Source: Alphaproteobacteria bacterium (GTDB lineage Bacteria; Pseudomonadota; Alphaproteobacteria; Rs-D84). From it: a DNA stretch of 48,309 bases. A model generated the notes under the pieces. The model was not told where the DNA came from, searched no databases, and worked only from the letters and a program-made list of their open reading frames with translations. Positions within the stretch are counted from its first letter, which is position 1, and every line of letters begins with the position of its first letter. Of the stretch, positions 18,218 to 25,530 are shown one piece after another. The translations under genes were made by a program, and so were the position numbers. The stretch is from positions 1 through 48,309 of the forward strand of contig JAFRSF010000037.1 of assembly GCA_017427715.1 (NCBI GenBank), read 5' to 3'.

Positions 18218-18385
18218 AACCACCTTTTAAATAACGAAGGTGGTTGAAGTTAGTCAACAAAGTACAGATTTTGCCGTGCTTATTTGATATATTCGCACAC
18301 TCCAACCAACGTTGGAGATTTTTTCAGTCATCGCTGACCTCTGTACACAGGGTTGACTAAACCAAACGATGGAACACCCACCGTC
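18218..18385. ncRNA. Novel structured element, copy 1 (candidate RNA or folded ssDNA)
   Basis: 168 bases with seven possible helices, named in plus-strand order. P0: 18218-18226/18237-18245 (AACCACCTT/AAGGTGGTT). P1: 18251-18258/18352-18359 (TAGTCAAC/GTTGACTA). P2: 18262-18268/18340-18346. P3: 18276-18279/18295-18298. P4: 18300-18306/18311-18317 (CTCCAAC/GTTGGAG), followed by ATTTTTT. P5: 18327-18330/18335-18338. P6: 18368-18372/18381-18385. P1 and P2 enclose P3, P4 and P5. A second copy at 30477 has the same order with different arms. The transcribed strand is unknown: read on the minus strand, P0 comes last and is followed by TTG, resembling a terminator. No Rfam family recognised. Confidence 0.6.
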
Positions 18386-18456
18386 AAATACAATATTACA
18401 TTTTATTATAATGATTATCAAATAACCGTGTCTAGTTGACAAAAGTAATTTTTTGA

Positions 18457-18484
18457 TTGCATTTTATTTATTTTATTGTACTAT
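18457..18484 (+). promoter_or_regulatory. Candidate promoter of heptose operon
   Basis: TTGCAT (18457-18462), a 16-base spacer and TACTAT (18479-18484), about 60 bases before the first start codon. A TTGACA at 18436 has no good -10 at normal spacing. Confidence 0.4.
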
Positions 18485-18544
18485 ACCGACCCGTAGTACA
18501 AAAAAAACAGATAGCACCTAAAAAAACAATAAAAAGGACATCTT

Positions 18545-19582
18545 ATGACACAGAAAGCATTAATCACTGGTATAACCGGCATGGTTGGATCCCATTTATG
18601 TGATTATTTACTAGAAAACACCGATTGGGATATTCATGGTGTTTGCAGATGGCGCAGTCCTATGGACAATGTTTCACATTTGCTAGAACGCGCCAATAAA
18701 AAAGACCGCGTATTTTTTGAATATGCTGATTTAAACGATCAAACATCTTTGATTACAGCCCTGCAAAATACAAAACCTGATTTTATTTTTCACTTGGCTG
18801 CACAAAGTTATCCACAAACCAGTTTTACAGCCCCAATTGATACTTTGAACACAAATATTTTGGGAACCGCACGTTTACTGGAAAGCGCACATTTAATCAT
18901 GCAAGGCGATAAAAATTACAAACCTATTATTCATGTATGTGCTTCATCGGAAGTATTTGGAAAAATACCTGCTGCGAAGAAACCAGAAACAGGTATCCAC
19001 GAAGAATGTCCTTTCCATCCAGCATCACCATATGCTATTTCAAAAGTTGGCACAGATTTATTGGGTCGCTATTATGCAGAAGCATATAATATGACTGTTA
19101 TGACAACCAGAATGTTTACACACACAGGCCCACGTCGTGGCGATGTATTCCATGAATCGACATTTGCAAAACAAATTGCGATGATTGAAAAAGGTTTGAT
19201 TGAACCAGTTGTAAAGGTTGGTAATTTAAAATCTTTGCGTACATATGCTGATGTTCGTGATGCAGTGCGTGCTTATTACATGTTGGTGACACATAATCCA
19301 ATCGCTGGTGAATATTATAATATCGGTGGTTCTTATACATGCGAAGTTGGTGATACATTAAATACTTTGATATCTTTTTCACCAATGAAAGACAAAATCA
19401 AAATTGAAACAGACCCAGAAAGATTGCGTCCAATTGATGCGGACTTACAGGTTCCAGATTGTCGCAAATTCAAAGCGCATACTGGCTGGGAACCACAGAT
19501 TCCATATGAAAAAACAATGGAAGATTTATTAAATTATTGGCGTGAACGTATCGCCAAAGGTGAAAGATTCTTGCAAAGATAA
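18545..19582 (+). CDS. GDP-heptose (or GDP-mannose) 4,6-dehydratase, SDR family
   Basis: 345 residues, extended SDR fold: Rossmann motif TGITGMVGSH at about 8-17, HLAAQSYPQTSF, the catalytic CASSEVFGK (Ser/Glu region) and YAISKVGTD (Tyr-x-x-x-Lys) and TRMFTHTGPRRGD, as in GDP-mannose 4,6-dehydratase-type enzymes. Because the next three genes build GDP-D-glycero-alpha-D-manno-heptose, the likely substrate is GDP-heptose, giving the 4-keto-6-deoxy intermediate used for 6-deoxy-heptose (DmhA/WcbK-like). The substrate is inferred from context. AAAAGGAC precedes the ATG. It is first in a four-gene operon; spacing to gmhA is 19 bases. Confidence 0.85.
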   Translation: MTQKALITGITGMVGSHLCDYLLENTDWDIHGVCRWRSPMDNVSHLLERANKKDRVFFEYADLNDQTSLITALQNTKPDFIFHLAAQSYPQTSFTAPIDTLNTNILGTARLLESAHLIMQGDKNYKPIIHVCASSEVFGKIPAAKKPETGIHEECPFHPASPYAISKVGTDLLGRYYAEAYNMTVMTTRMFTHTGPRRGDVFHESTFAKQIAMIEKGLIEPVVKVGNLKSLRTYADVRDAVRAYYMLVTHNPIAGEYYNIGGSYTCEVGDTLNTLISFSPMKDKIKIETDPERLRPIDADLQVPDCRKFKAHTGWEPQIPYEKTMEDLLNYWRERIAKGERFLQR

Positions 19583-19601
19583 AAAACAAAAGGTGCGTAT
19601 T

Positions 19602-20213
19602 ATGGGTATAGAAAATCAAATAAAAAATGTTTCTAAAATAGAAAACCAAATAAACCAATACTTTAGCAATGTTGCTACAAACTTTGCTGTATTACAAACA
19701 AGAACACCAGTAATCATTCAAATTGCACAAGCATGGATTGATTGTTTAACCAAAGGTAACAAAGTTATTTTCTGTGGTAATGGCGGTTCTGCTGCGGACT
19801 CTCAACATCTTGCGGCTGAATTAATGGGCAGATATAAAATCGACAGAAAACCTATGCCTGCGCTTAGTTTAACAACAGATACATCTGCTTTGACCGCCAT
19901 TGGTAACGATTACGGTTATGAACATGTGTTTTCTCGTCCATTAAAAGGTATTGGTAATACGGGTGATGTATTGGTTGGTATTTCTACATCTGGTAATTCT
20001 AAAAATGTTATAAACGCATTTGATGTTGCAAAAGGCAAAGGTATCATCACAGTTGCATTCACAGGCAACAAAGGTGGTACTATGAAACAGATAGCAGATT
20101 ATGCATTAAATGTTCCATCTGATGAAACAAATCATATTCAAGAAATGCACATTGCATGTGGTCATCTTATCTGTGGTTTGGTTGAAAATCACTTTTTTGG
20201 TAACGCAAAATAA
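19602..20213 (+). CDS. gmhA: Sedoheptulose-7-phosphate isomerase
   Basis: 203 residues; the ATG at 19602 is chosen for its ribosome-binding site (AAAGGTG) and because it follows the dehydratase stop. Converts sedoheptulose 7-phosphate to D-glycero-D-manno-heptose 7-phosphate, the first step of ADP- or GDP-heptose synthesis. The SIS-domain signatures are clear: CGNGGSAADSQHLAAELMGRY (Ser and zinc-ligand His), LTTDTSALTAIGNDYGYEHVF, GISTSGNSKNVINAF, and ETNHIQEMHIACGHLICGLVE with the C-terminal His/Gln metal ligands. Cytosolic tetramer in known members. Confidence 0.95.
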   Translation: MGIENQIKNVSKIENQINQYFSNVATNFAVLQTRTPVIIQIAQAWIDCLTKGNKVIFCGNGGSAADSQHLAAELMGRYKIDRKPMPALSLTTDTSALTAIGNDYGYEHVFSRPLKGIGNTGDVLVGISTSGNSKNVINAFDVAKGKGIITVAFTGNKGGTMKQIADYALNVPSDETNHIQEMHIACGHLICGLVENHFFGNAK

Positions 20214-20227
20214 TAAAAGGTAAGCAA

Positions 20228-21298
20228 ATGATTATCACAAGAACACCTTATCGTGTGTCGTTTTTTGGGGGGGGAACAGATTATCATACTTGGTATGAAC
20301 AACATGGCGGAGATATTTTATCTACGTCCATAAATCATTATAATTATATCAGTTGCAGATATTTACCACCTTTCCATGCAGAATACAAAAATCGTATTGC
20401 ATGGAATATCTTGGAATATCCAAATTCTGTTGATGAAATTCAACATAATGCAATTCGTGCAGCCCTGAAACATTACGGTGTAACAAATGGTGTTGAAATC
20501 AGTAATCAATGCGATTTACCTGCACGTTCTGGTTTGGGTTCATCTTCATCTTTCTGTGCTGGATTGATTGAATCAATTTATGCTTTAAAGGGTGAAATGA
20601 TTACTAAATATGGTCTGACCAAAGAAACCATTAAACTTGAACGCGAAATATTGAACGAAAAAGGTGGTATCCAAGACCAAATTGCTGCTGTATACGGCGG
20701 TTTAAACCATATACACATAAATAACAATGGTTCTTTTTCTGTAAATCCTGTATTGATAAGTAATGAAAGAAAAGCACAATTAAACGACAATTTAATGTTG
20801 TTTTTCACAGGTATTGTTCGCACATCATCTGATATTGCAGCAAAACAAGTTAAAGAAACAAAAGATAGAACTGCACAATTGACACGTATGCAACAAATGG
20901 TTGGTGAAGCAGAAAAGATCTTAACATCACCAAATGAAGACCTTGACAATTTTGGTCGTATGTTACATGAAACATGGATGTTGAAACGTTCTTTAACAGA
21001 CAAAATCAGTACATCTGTTATTGATGAATTGTATCAAACAGCCATGAAAAATGGTGCTTTGGGTGGTAAAATATTAGGTGCTGGTGGTGGCGGATTTTTA
21101 TTATTCTATGCCAGACCAGAAAATCAAAAAGCAATTAAAAAATCTTTGCGTAATTTGATTTATGTACCGTTCAAATTTGACGACCAAGGTTCACAAATTG
21201 TTTATTATGCACCAAAAGATTATGATAAATCAGTATATGAAAAACGTGATTTTATACATATGCAGATTGAAAAAGAAAAGGCACAAAAAACACTATGA
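20228..21298 (+). CDS. hddA: D-glycero-D-manno-heptose 7-phosphate kinase (GHMP family)
   Basis: 356 residues. Phosphorylates heptose 7-phosphate at C1 in the GDP-heptose branch. GHMP signatures: RTPYRVSFFGGGTDY at the start, LPARSGLGSSSSFCAGLIES (ATP-binding Gly/Ser loop, about 97-116), EREILNEKGGIQDQIAAVYGG, and GGKILGAGGGGFLLFYA near the end. Codons 14-17 contain a run of eight G (20267-20274) preceded by six T, unusual in this AT-rich genome; a one-base slip there would frameshift the gene. It overlaps the next gene as ATGA (21295-21298). Confidence 0.93.
   Translation: MIITRTPYRVSFFGGGTDYHTWYEQHGGDILSTSINHYNYISCRYLPPFHAEYKNRIAWNILEYPNSVDEIQHNAIRAALKHYGVTNGVEISNQCDLPARSGLGSSSSFCAGLIESIYALKGEMITKYGLTKETIKLEREILNEKGGIQDQIAAVYGGLNHIHINNNGSFSVNPVLISNERKAQLNDNLMLFFTGIVRTSSDIAAKQVKETKDRTAQLTRMQQMVGEAEKILTSPNEDLDNFGRMLHETWMLKRSLTDKISTSVIDELYQTAMKNGALGGKILGAGGGGFLLFYARPENQKAIKKSLRNLIYVPFKFDDQGSQIVYYAPKDYDKSVYEKRDFIHMQIEKEKAQKTL
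20267..20274 (+). repeat. G8 homopolymer at the start of hddA
   Basis: Eight consecutive G directly after T6 inside the coding sequence, encoding the Gly-Gly-Gly of FFGGGTD. A candidate slipped-strand (phase-variation) tract. Confidence 0.75.
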
Positions 21299-22536
21299 AC
21301 ATTGTAATTCTTGCCGGTGGTTTTGGTACGCGTCTGCAGTCGGTTGTTCGGGATGTCCCTAAACCGATGGCAGACATTGCCGGAACACCATTCTTGGAAT
21401 TACTTTTGCGGGAATTAAGTTTTCTTGATCCAGAACGTTTTGTTTTATGTGTATCTTACAAAAAAGACATTATTAAGGATTATTTCAAAGATAGTTTTTT
21501 GGGTATCCCTGTGGTTTATTCTGAAGAAAACGAACCACTTGGAACTGGTGGCGCAATAAAGCAGGCGTTTGATTTATTCAATTTAAACGATGCATTGGTT
21601 CTTAACGGGGATAGTTATATCCAGGCAAATTACGCTAGATTTCTTGAACAAAATAAAAACGAAAAATTGGCTGTAATGCTAAAACGCGTTGATGATGCAA
21701 ATCGTTATGGTCGCGTTGAAATCGAAAACAGCCGTATTGTTGATTTCAAAGAAAAAAATACGACTATTTCACAACCAGGTCTTATAAATGCCGGCATTTA
21801 TAAGGTGACCAAAGATTTGTTTACAAGATCTTTACCAAACAAGTTTTCTTTTGAACAAGATATACTTGAACCAATGATACCACAATTAAAACCACGATTT
21901 ATGTTGGCTGACGATTACTTTATTGATATCGGTATCCCGACCAGTTATGCCCAGGCACAAAAAGAATTAAAATCAGTAATCTATGGTAACGCAACAAATC
22001 GCGCTTTGTTTCTTGACCGTGACGGTGTTATTAGCGAAGATATCGGTTATCTTCATAAAATCCAAGATTGCCAATTTATGCCTGGTATATTCGATTTTTG
22101 CCGTCAATATAAAAACAATGGATATAAATTAATTATTGTGACTAACCAAGCAGGAATTGCCAAAGGTAAATTTTCTGAACAAGATTATAAACTGTTGACT
22201 GATTTTATACATTCACAATTCAAAAAACAATATTGTGAAATTACAGCAGAATATTATTGTCCATATCATATCGATGGTTTACCACCATATAATCGTAATT
22301 CTTTTTATCGTAAACCAAACCCAGGTATGATTTTACGTGCCGCAAAAGATTATAATATAAATCTTCCTGAATCTGCCTTGATTGGCGACAACGAAACAGA
22401 TATACTGGCTGCTAAATCAGCAGGGGTGGGAAATACAATTCGTATCATAAATGAACAAAATATGCGTGGAACAAAAACAACTGTGGCTGATAATATTATA
22501 AAAATAATTCAAAAACAAAAAATAATACATAAATAA
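21295..22536 (+). CDS. Fusion: heptose 1-phosphate guanylyltransferase (HddC) + heptose bisphosphate phosphatase (GmhB)
   Basis: 413 residues with two enzymes. Residues 1 to about 228 are a nucleotidyltransferase (LAGGFGTRL at 6-14, KPMADIAGTPFLE, NGDSYI at about 104-109, DIGIPTSYAQA at 211-221), matching HddC. Residues 236 to about 400 are a HAD phosphatase (DRDGV at 241-245, IVTNQAGIAKG at 281-291, RKPNPGMI, IGDNETDI), matching GmhB. GmhB usually has a zinc loop with Cys-x-His and Cys-x-Cys; here C322 and H325 remain but the second Cys pair is absent. The two activities complete the route to GDP-heptose: phosphatase on the bisphosphate, then GMP transfer. A terminator follows the stop. Confidence 0.92.
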   Translation: MNIVILAGGFGTRLQSVVRDVPKPMADIAGTPFLELLLRELSFLDPERFVLCVSYKKDIIKDYFKDSFLGIPVVYSEENEPLGTGGAIKQAFDLFNLNDALVLNGDSYIQANYARFLEQNKNEKLAVMLKRVDDANRYGRVEIENSRIVDFKEKNTTISQPGLINAGIYKVTKDLFTRSLPNKFSFEQDILEPMIPQLKPRFMLADDYFIDIGIPTSYAQAQKELKSVIYGNATNRALFLDRDGVISEDIGYLHKIQDCQFMPGIFDFCRQYKNNGYKLIIVTNQAGIAKGKFSEQDYKLLTDFIHSQFKKQYCEITAEYYCPYHIDGLPPYNRNSFYRKPNPGMILRAAKDYNINLPESALIGDNETDILAAKSAGVGNTIRIINEQNMRGTKTTVADNIIKIIQKQKIIHK

Positions 22537-22537
22537 T

Positions 22538-22562
22538 GCCCCGAAATATCGGGGCTTTTTTT
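22538..22562. terminator. Terminator between heptose operon and tail-fibre gene
   Basis: GCCCCGA-aata-TCGGGGC followed by TTTTTTTTG on the plus strand; also usable from the minus strand. Confidence 0.85.
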
Positions 22563-22564
22563 GT

Positions 22565-23416
22565 TTAATATCCACATGCACGCCACTGAAACGCTCTAAA
22601 GTTTTGTGTTCCACCATAACCAATTGTTGCCCAGCAAAATGCTACATTATCTACAGGTTCTACAGATACAAAATAATTAAATGAATCTGTATTATCGCCA
22701 AAGTTATTTCGTGATACAGTTGCTTGGATATTATAGTTTGAATTTGTAAATGCAGTCACTAGCAAACTTCCACCATTCCAAGTTGTCCCATTAGTTATAC
22801 GACCACCTTGCTCTATCCAACCAGATTTATATTTACGATACCATGCATAATTATTTTCTGCTGTTGGAATTTGTGTTTCAATAACATAATCTAATAAACC
22901 ATTTGTTCGTGTGTTTAATGTTGTTATATTTTCTGCATTTGTTGTGACAGATTGACGCAATGTTGATATATCACCTAATTCTGTAATCTGTTGTCCCAAT
23001 GCAGCAATACGCGCTAATAATGTTTGTGTTGATTCTTTGTTGGCGATATCTGCATATTCTGAACGCAATGAATCCAATTCATCTTGTTTATCTTTTAAAA
23101 TCTCTATTATATAATTTATATCTTGATTTAATACTGTTGATTCAATTTTTGATGTTGGTTGATAATCAATAATTCGTACAAGCGGTAAATTGCGCATAAT
23201 AGTAATATTATCTAATACGGTTGGTGCAGTTTCAAAAACAACTTTGCCACCAATATATGGAATATCTGCATCTTGGCCACCTGATGTTCCAATAATATTA
23301 TAACCTGTGGTGATAACATTATTTTTTGTCACGATTATATTTGTATTTTCAAAATATGGAAAATTAAAAGTAAACTCTGTTTTAGAACCATCTCCCATAT
23401 ATGATACTTTTTGCAT
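22565..23416 (-). CDS. T7-type tail-fibre-like protein, orphan
   Basis: 283 residues. The ATG at 23416 is chosen for its near-perfect ribosome-binding site (AAAAGGAG, 5 bases before ATG) over the in-frame ATG at 23488. The N-terminal about 115 residues (VSYMGDGSKTEFTFNFPYF ... VVFETAPTVLDNITIMRNLP ... ESTVLNQDINYIIEILKD) match the T7 gp17 tail-fibre N-terminal domain that attaches to the virion. A coiled coil follows (115-175), then a small C-terminal domain ending FRAFQWRACGY, like fibre tip domains that bind surface glycans. No other phage gene is nearby. It could be a prophage relic, a domesticated fibre or an adhesin. Confidence 0.75.
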   Translation of the reverse strand: MQKVSYMGDGSKTEFTFNFPYFENTNIIVTKNNVITTGYNIIGTSGGQDADIPYIGGKVVFETAPTVLDNITIMRNLPLVRIIDYQPTSKIESTVLNQDINYIIEILKDKQDELDSLRSEYADIANKESTQTLLARIAALGQQITELGDISTLRQSVTTNAENITTLNTRTNGLLDYVIETQIPTAENNYAWYRKYKSGWIEQGGRITNGTTWNGGSLLVTAFTNSNYNIQATVSRNNFGDNTDSFNYFVSVEPVDNVAFCWATIGYGGTQNFRAFQWRACGY

Positions 23417-23442
23417 AAAAACTCCTTTTGTTATAACAAAAA

Positions 23443-23460
23443 AACCCGCAAAATACGGGT
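23443..23460 (-). terminator. Attenuator-like hairpin in the tail-fibre leader
   Basis: On the minus strand ACCCG-TATTTTG-CGGGT followed by seven T, located between the promoter (23500-23528) and the ATG at 23416. It would stop most transcripts unless antiterminated or translated through. Confidence 0.6.
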
Positions 23461-23499
23461 ATAAAAAATGACGAATAAACATCGCCATCAGTACATACT

Positions 23500-23528
23500 A
23501 TTATATCATAATTTTGCCAATAAAACAA
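23500..23528 (-). promoter_or_regulatory. Promoter of tail-fibre-like gene
   Basis: On the minus strand TTGTTT (23523-23528), a 17-base spacer and consensus TATAAT (23500-23505); expected start near 23493, giving a leader of about 77 bases. Confidence 0.65.
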
Positions 23529-23571
23529 CGATTATTTTTAATTGAAAATATCAAAATCATATAAATAACCA

Positions 23572-23619
23572 CAAAAAAATACCGGCCTTTTTGAATATTT
23601 TTATCAAAAAAGCCGGTAT
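23572..23619 (-). terminator. Terminator of ychF
   Basis: Arms 23579-23594 and 23604-23619, 16 bases with one mismatch, then TTTTTTTG on the minus strand. Confidence 0.85.
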
Positions 23620-23627
23620 TTTATTTT

Positions 23628-24707
23628 TTACACATTAAACAAGAAATGGCATATATCACCATCTTGCATAATATATTCTTTGCCAACTAATCTCATTTTA
23701 CCCGCCTCTTTAACAGCAACTTCACCACCATATTCAATATAATCAGATGGTGAAATAATTTCTGCACGTATAAAACCGCGTTCAAAATCACTGTGTATTT
23801 TACCTGCCGCTTGGGGTGCAGTCATACCTTTGGTAATTGTCCAGGCATGTGCTTCTTTTGGCCCAACAGTATAAAAAGTTTGTAATCCCAAAGTGTCATA
23901 ACCAGTATGTATAACCTGATCCAAACCAGATTGATTTAAACCTAATTCATTTAAAAACATTTTTCTTTCATCAATATCAACAATTTGAGCGATTTCCATC
24001 TCTATTTTACTAGATATAACCAATACAGGCGCTTTTGCACCAAATTTTTCACGTACAATATCAGAATATTTATTACCTGTTGCAGCAGCAGATTCTTCAA
24101 CATTACAAACGTAAATTACCGGCTTTTTTGTTAATAAATTAAAAGGTGATGAATCTATTTCTTGGTCACGTGCAGGTATAGATTTTTCAAGACCATTTTT
24201 TATAGTAATTGCGTATGATAGTAATTTAGCCGCGTTTTTATCTTGACCATGAACCTTTTTTTCAAGTTTTTTTATTTGATTATCTAAACTTTCCAAATCA
24301 GCCAACATTAATTCGGTTTCTATAGTTTCTATATCAGCCAATGGATCTATCTTTCCATTTACATGAACAATATCATCATTTTCAAAACACCTTACCACAT
24401 GTATTATTGCATCAGTTGATAAAATATTAGATAAAAACTTATTACCAAGACCTTCACCAGCAGAAGCCCCTTTAACAAGACCAGCTATATCAACTATTTC
24501 AAGTTGTGTTGGTATAATCCTTTCTGCACCAGCTACATGTGCTAAATTATGCAAAACTGTATCTGGAACAACAACACGGCCTGTGTTTGGCTCAATTGTA
24601 CAAAAAGGATAATTTTGCGCGTCCGCAGCCGCACTTTGTGTTAATGCGTTAAACAATGTAGATTTCCCGACATTTGGTAAACCAACTATACCACAATTAA
24701 ATCCCAT
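23628..24707 (-). CDS. ychF: Redox-regulated ATPase/GTPase YchF (Obg family)
   Basis: 359 residues, usual length. Ribosome-associated P-loop protein that binds ATP in preference to GTP. G1 GLPNVGKSTLFNALT at 8-22, the G2-region NYPFCTIEPN, G3 DIAGLVKGASAGEGLGNKFL, a divergent G4 (CNVEES, where the usual NKxD is changed, as in YchF) and a C-terminal TGS domain (LQTFYTVGPKEAHAWTITKG ... GEYIM-type end, here VGKEYIMQDGDICHFLFNV). Cytosolic. It stands alone between terminators, divergent from the SufB/D-like gene, with a 73-base shared upstream region. Confidence 0.97.
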   Translation of the reverse strand: MGFNCGIVGLPNVGKSTLFNALTQSAAADAQNYPFCTIEPNTGRVVVPDTVLHNLAHVAGAERIIPTQLEIVDIAGLVKGASAGEGLGNKFLSNILSTDAIIHVVRCFENDDIVHVNGKIDPLADIETIETELMLADLESLDNQIKKLEKKVHGQDKNAAKLLSYAITIKNGLEKSIPARDQEIDSSPFNLLTKKPVIYVCNVEESAAATGNKYSDIVREKFGAKAPVLVISSKIEMEIAQIVDIDERKMFLNELGLNQSGLDQVIHTGYDTLGLQTFYTVGPKEAHAWTITKGMTAPQAAGKIHSDFERGFIRAEIISPSDYIEYGGEVAVKEAGKMRLVGKEYIMQDGDICHFLFNV

Positions 24708-24780
24708 ATCTTTTCACCAATTAAAGTTGTTTTTTTTATTTATTATATTATTATATGTTTATTAATAATTCGGATATAAT

Positions 24781-25476
24781 ATGTCATACCTTTGGGAAAA
24801 ATTCAATATAAAAACATTTCCTGCGGAAACTTTAGTTTTTCGTAACGGTGTTTTTTGTAAAGATTTATCAGATTGTACAAACGTAATATATGATGACAAA
24901 AAAAATATTATTTCTGTTATAAAAACACCTGAATTACCAATACATATTATATATATTGGTGAAATAACCGGCAATATTGATATGAATATTGATATAAAAA
25001 CAAAAAACACACGGGTTATAATGTCATCAAAAATAACAAATAAAAACCCGGCTTTTTTGAATATTTTTGTTAAAAATACCGGTAAAAATAGTATTTTTGA
25101 TGGTAATATAATAGCACAAAATTATAATTCTTTGGAAATTACAACCAAAGGTGAACATTTATGTGAAAATACCGGTATTTTCATAAAAACCAAGGTTTTA
25201 GCACATAAAAATTCAAATACTATATTAAAAGGTTTTGCTGTTATAAATAAAAATATGGAATTATGTGATAGTAATATTTCTTTTTCTTTTATGGCGGCAG
25301 ATGAAACCGCAAAAATAATTATGGTACCAACACAATATATACAATCAATACCTAAAAATGCAATTCATAATGCCAGTATTTATAAATCAAATAAAGAACA
25401 AATAAATTATTTACGTATGTCGGGTCTTGGTGGCACAGAAGTTAAAAAAATCCTTGAAGAAGCGTTTTTATCATAA
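24781..25476 (+). CDS. Short SufB/SufD-family protein
   Basis: 231 residues, about half the length of E. coli SufD. The C-terminal part reads like the SufB/D beta-helix end: TKVLAHKNSNTILKG, then MVPTQYIQSIPKNAIHNASI with His196 where SufD has its conserved His, then EQINYLRMSGLGGTEVKKILEEAFL, the typical SufBD C-terminal helices. Full-length SufBCD builds Fe-S clusters. No sufC, sufS or partner genes lie beside it, so it may act with distant suf genes or be a reduced scaffold. The start ATG directly follows a TATAAT (24775-24780), which therefore cannot be its own -10 unless a later start is used. Confidence 0.65.
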   Translation: MSYLWEKFNIKTFPAETLVFRNGVFCKDLSDCTNVIYDDKKNIISVIKTPELPIHIIYIGEITGNIDMNIDIKTKNTRVIMSSKITNKNPAFLNIFVKNTGKNSIFDGNIIAQNYNSLEITTKGEHLCENTGIFIKTKVLAHKNSNTILKGFAVINKNMELCDSNISFSFMAADETAKIIMVPTQYIQSIPKNAIHNASIYKSNKEQINYLRMSGLGGTEVKKILEEAFLS

Positions 25477-25504
25477 AAAAATACCCAAAAATTACTTTGG
25501 GTAT
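25474..25504 (-). terminator. Terminator of bL36 gene
   Basis: ATACCCAAA (25481-25489) pairs with TTTGGGTAT (25496-25504); on the minus strand it is followed by TTTTTTT. Confidence 0.75.
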
Positions 25505-25530
25505 AAAAAACATCATCCAATTGGATTATA

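Larger units (their letters stand above)
17905..18544. other. 640-base intergenic: repeat C, large hairpin, structured element 1, operon promoter
   Basis: No protein gene supported. In order: upstream arm of a repeat ending in GAGCACAACCA (about 17945-18017), a long terminator-like hairpin (18019-18066), short palindromes (GTGCCGCGGCAC at 18069-18080), repeat copy C (18104-18200), the structured element (18218-18385), and a candidate promoter for the heptose operon (18457-18484). Confidence 0.7.

Noticed and set aside
18096..18305. Minus-strand frame of 69 residues in repeat copy C as a real gene
   Set aside because: No start with a ribosome-binding site; the start region overlaps the structured element. 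Kept only as evidence for a shared frame in the repeats.
18301..18324. P4 hairpin plus T6 as a simple terminator
   Set aside because: It lies inside the P1/P2-closed domain and the surrounding pairing is conserved in copy 2, so a plain terminator does not explain it, though it may still act as one.
22565..23416. Prophage
   Set aside because: Only one phage-like gene; no capsid, terminase, integrase or lysis genes next to it.
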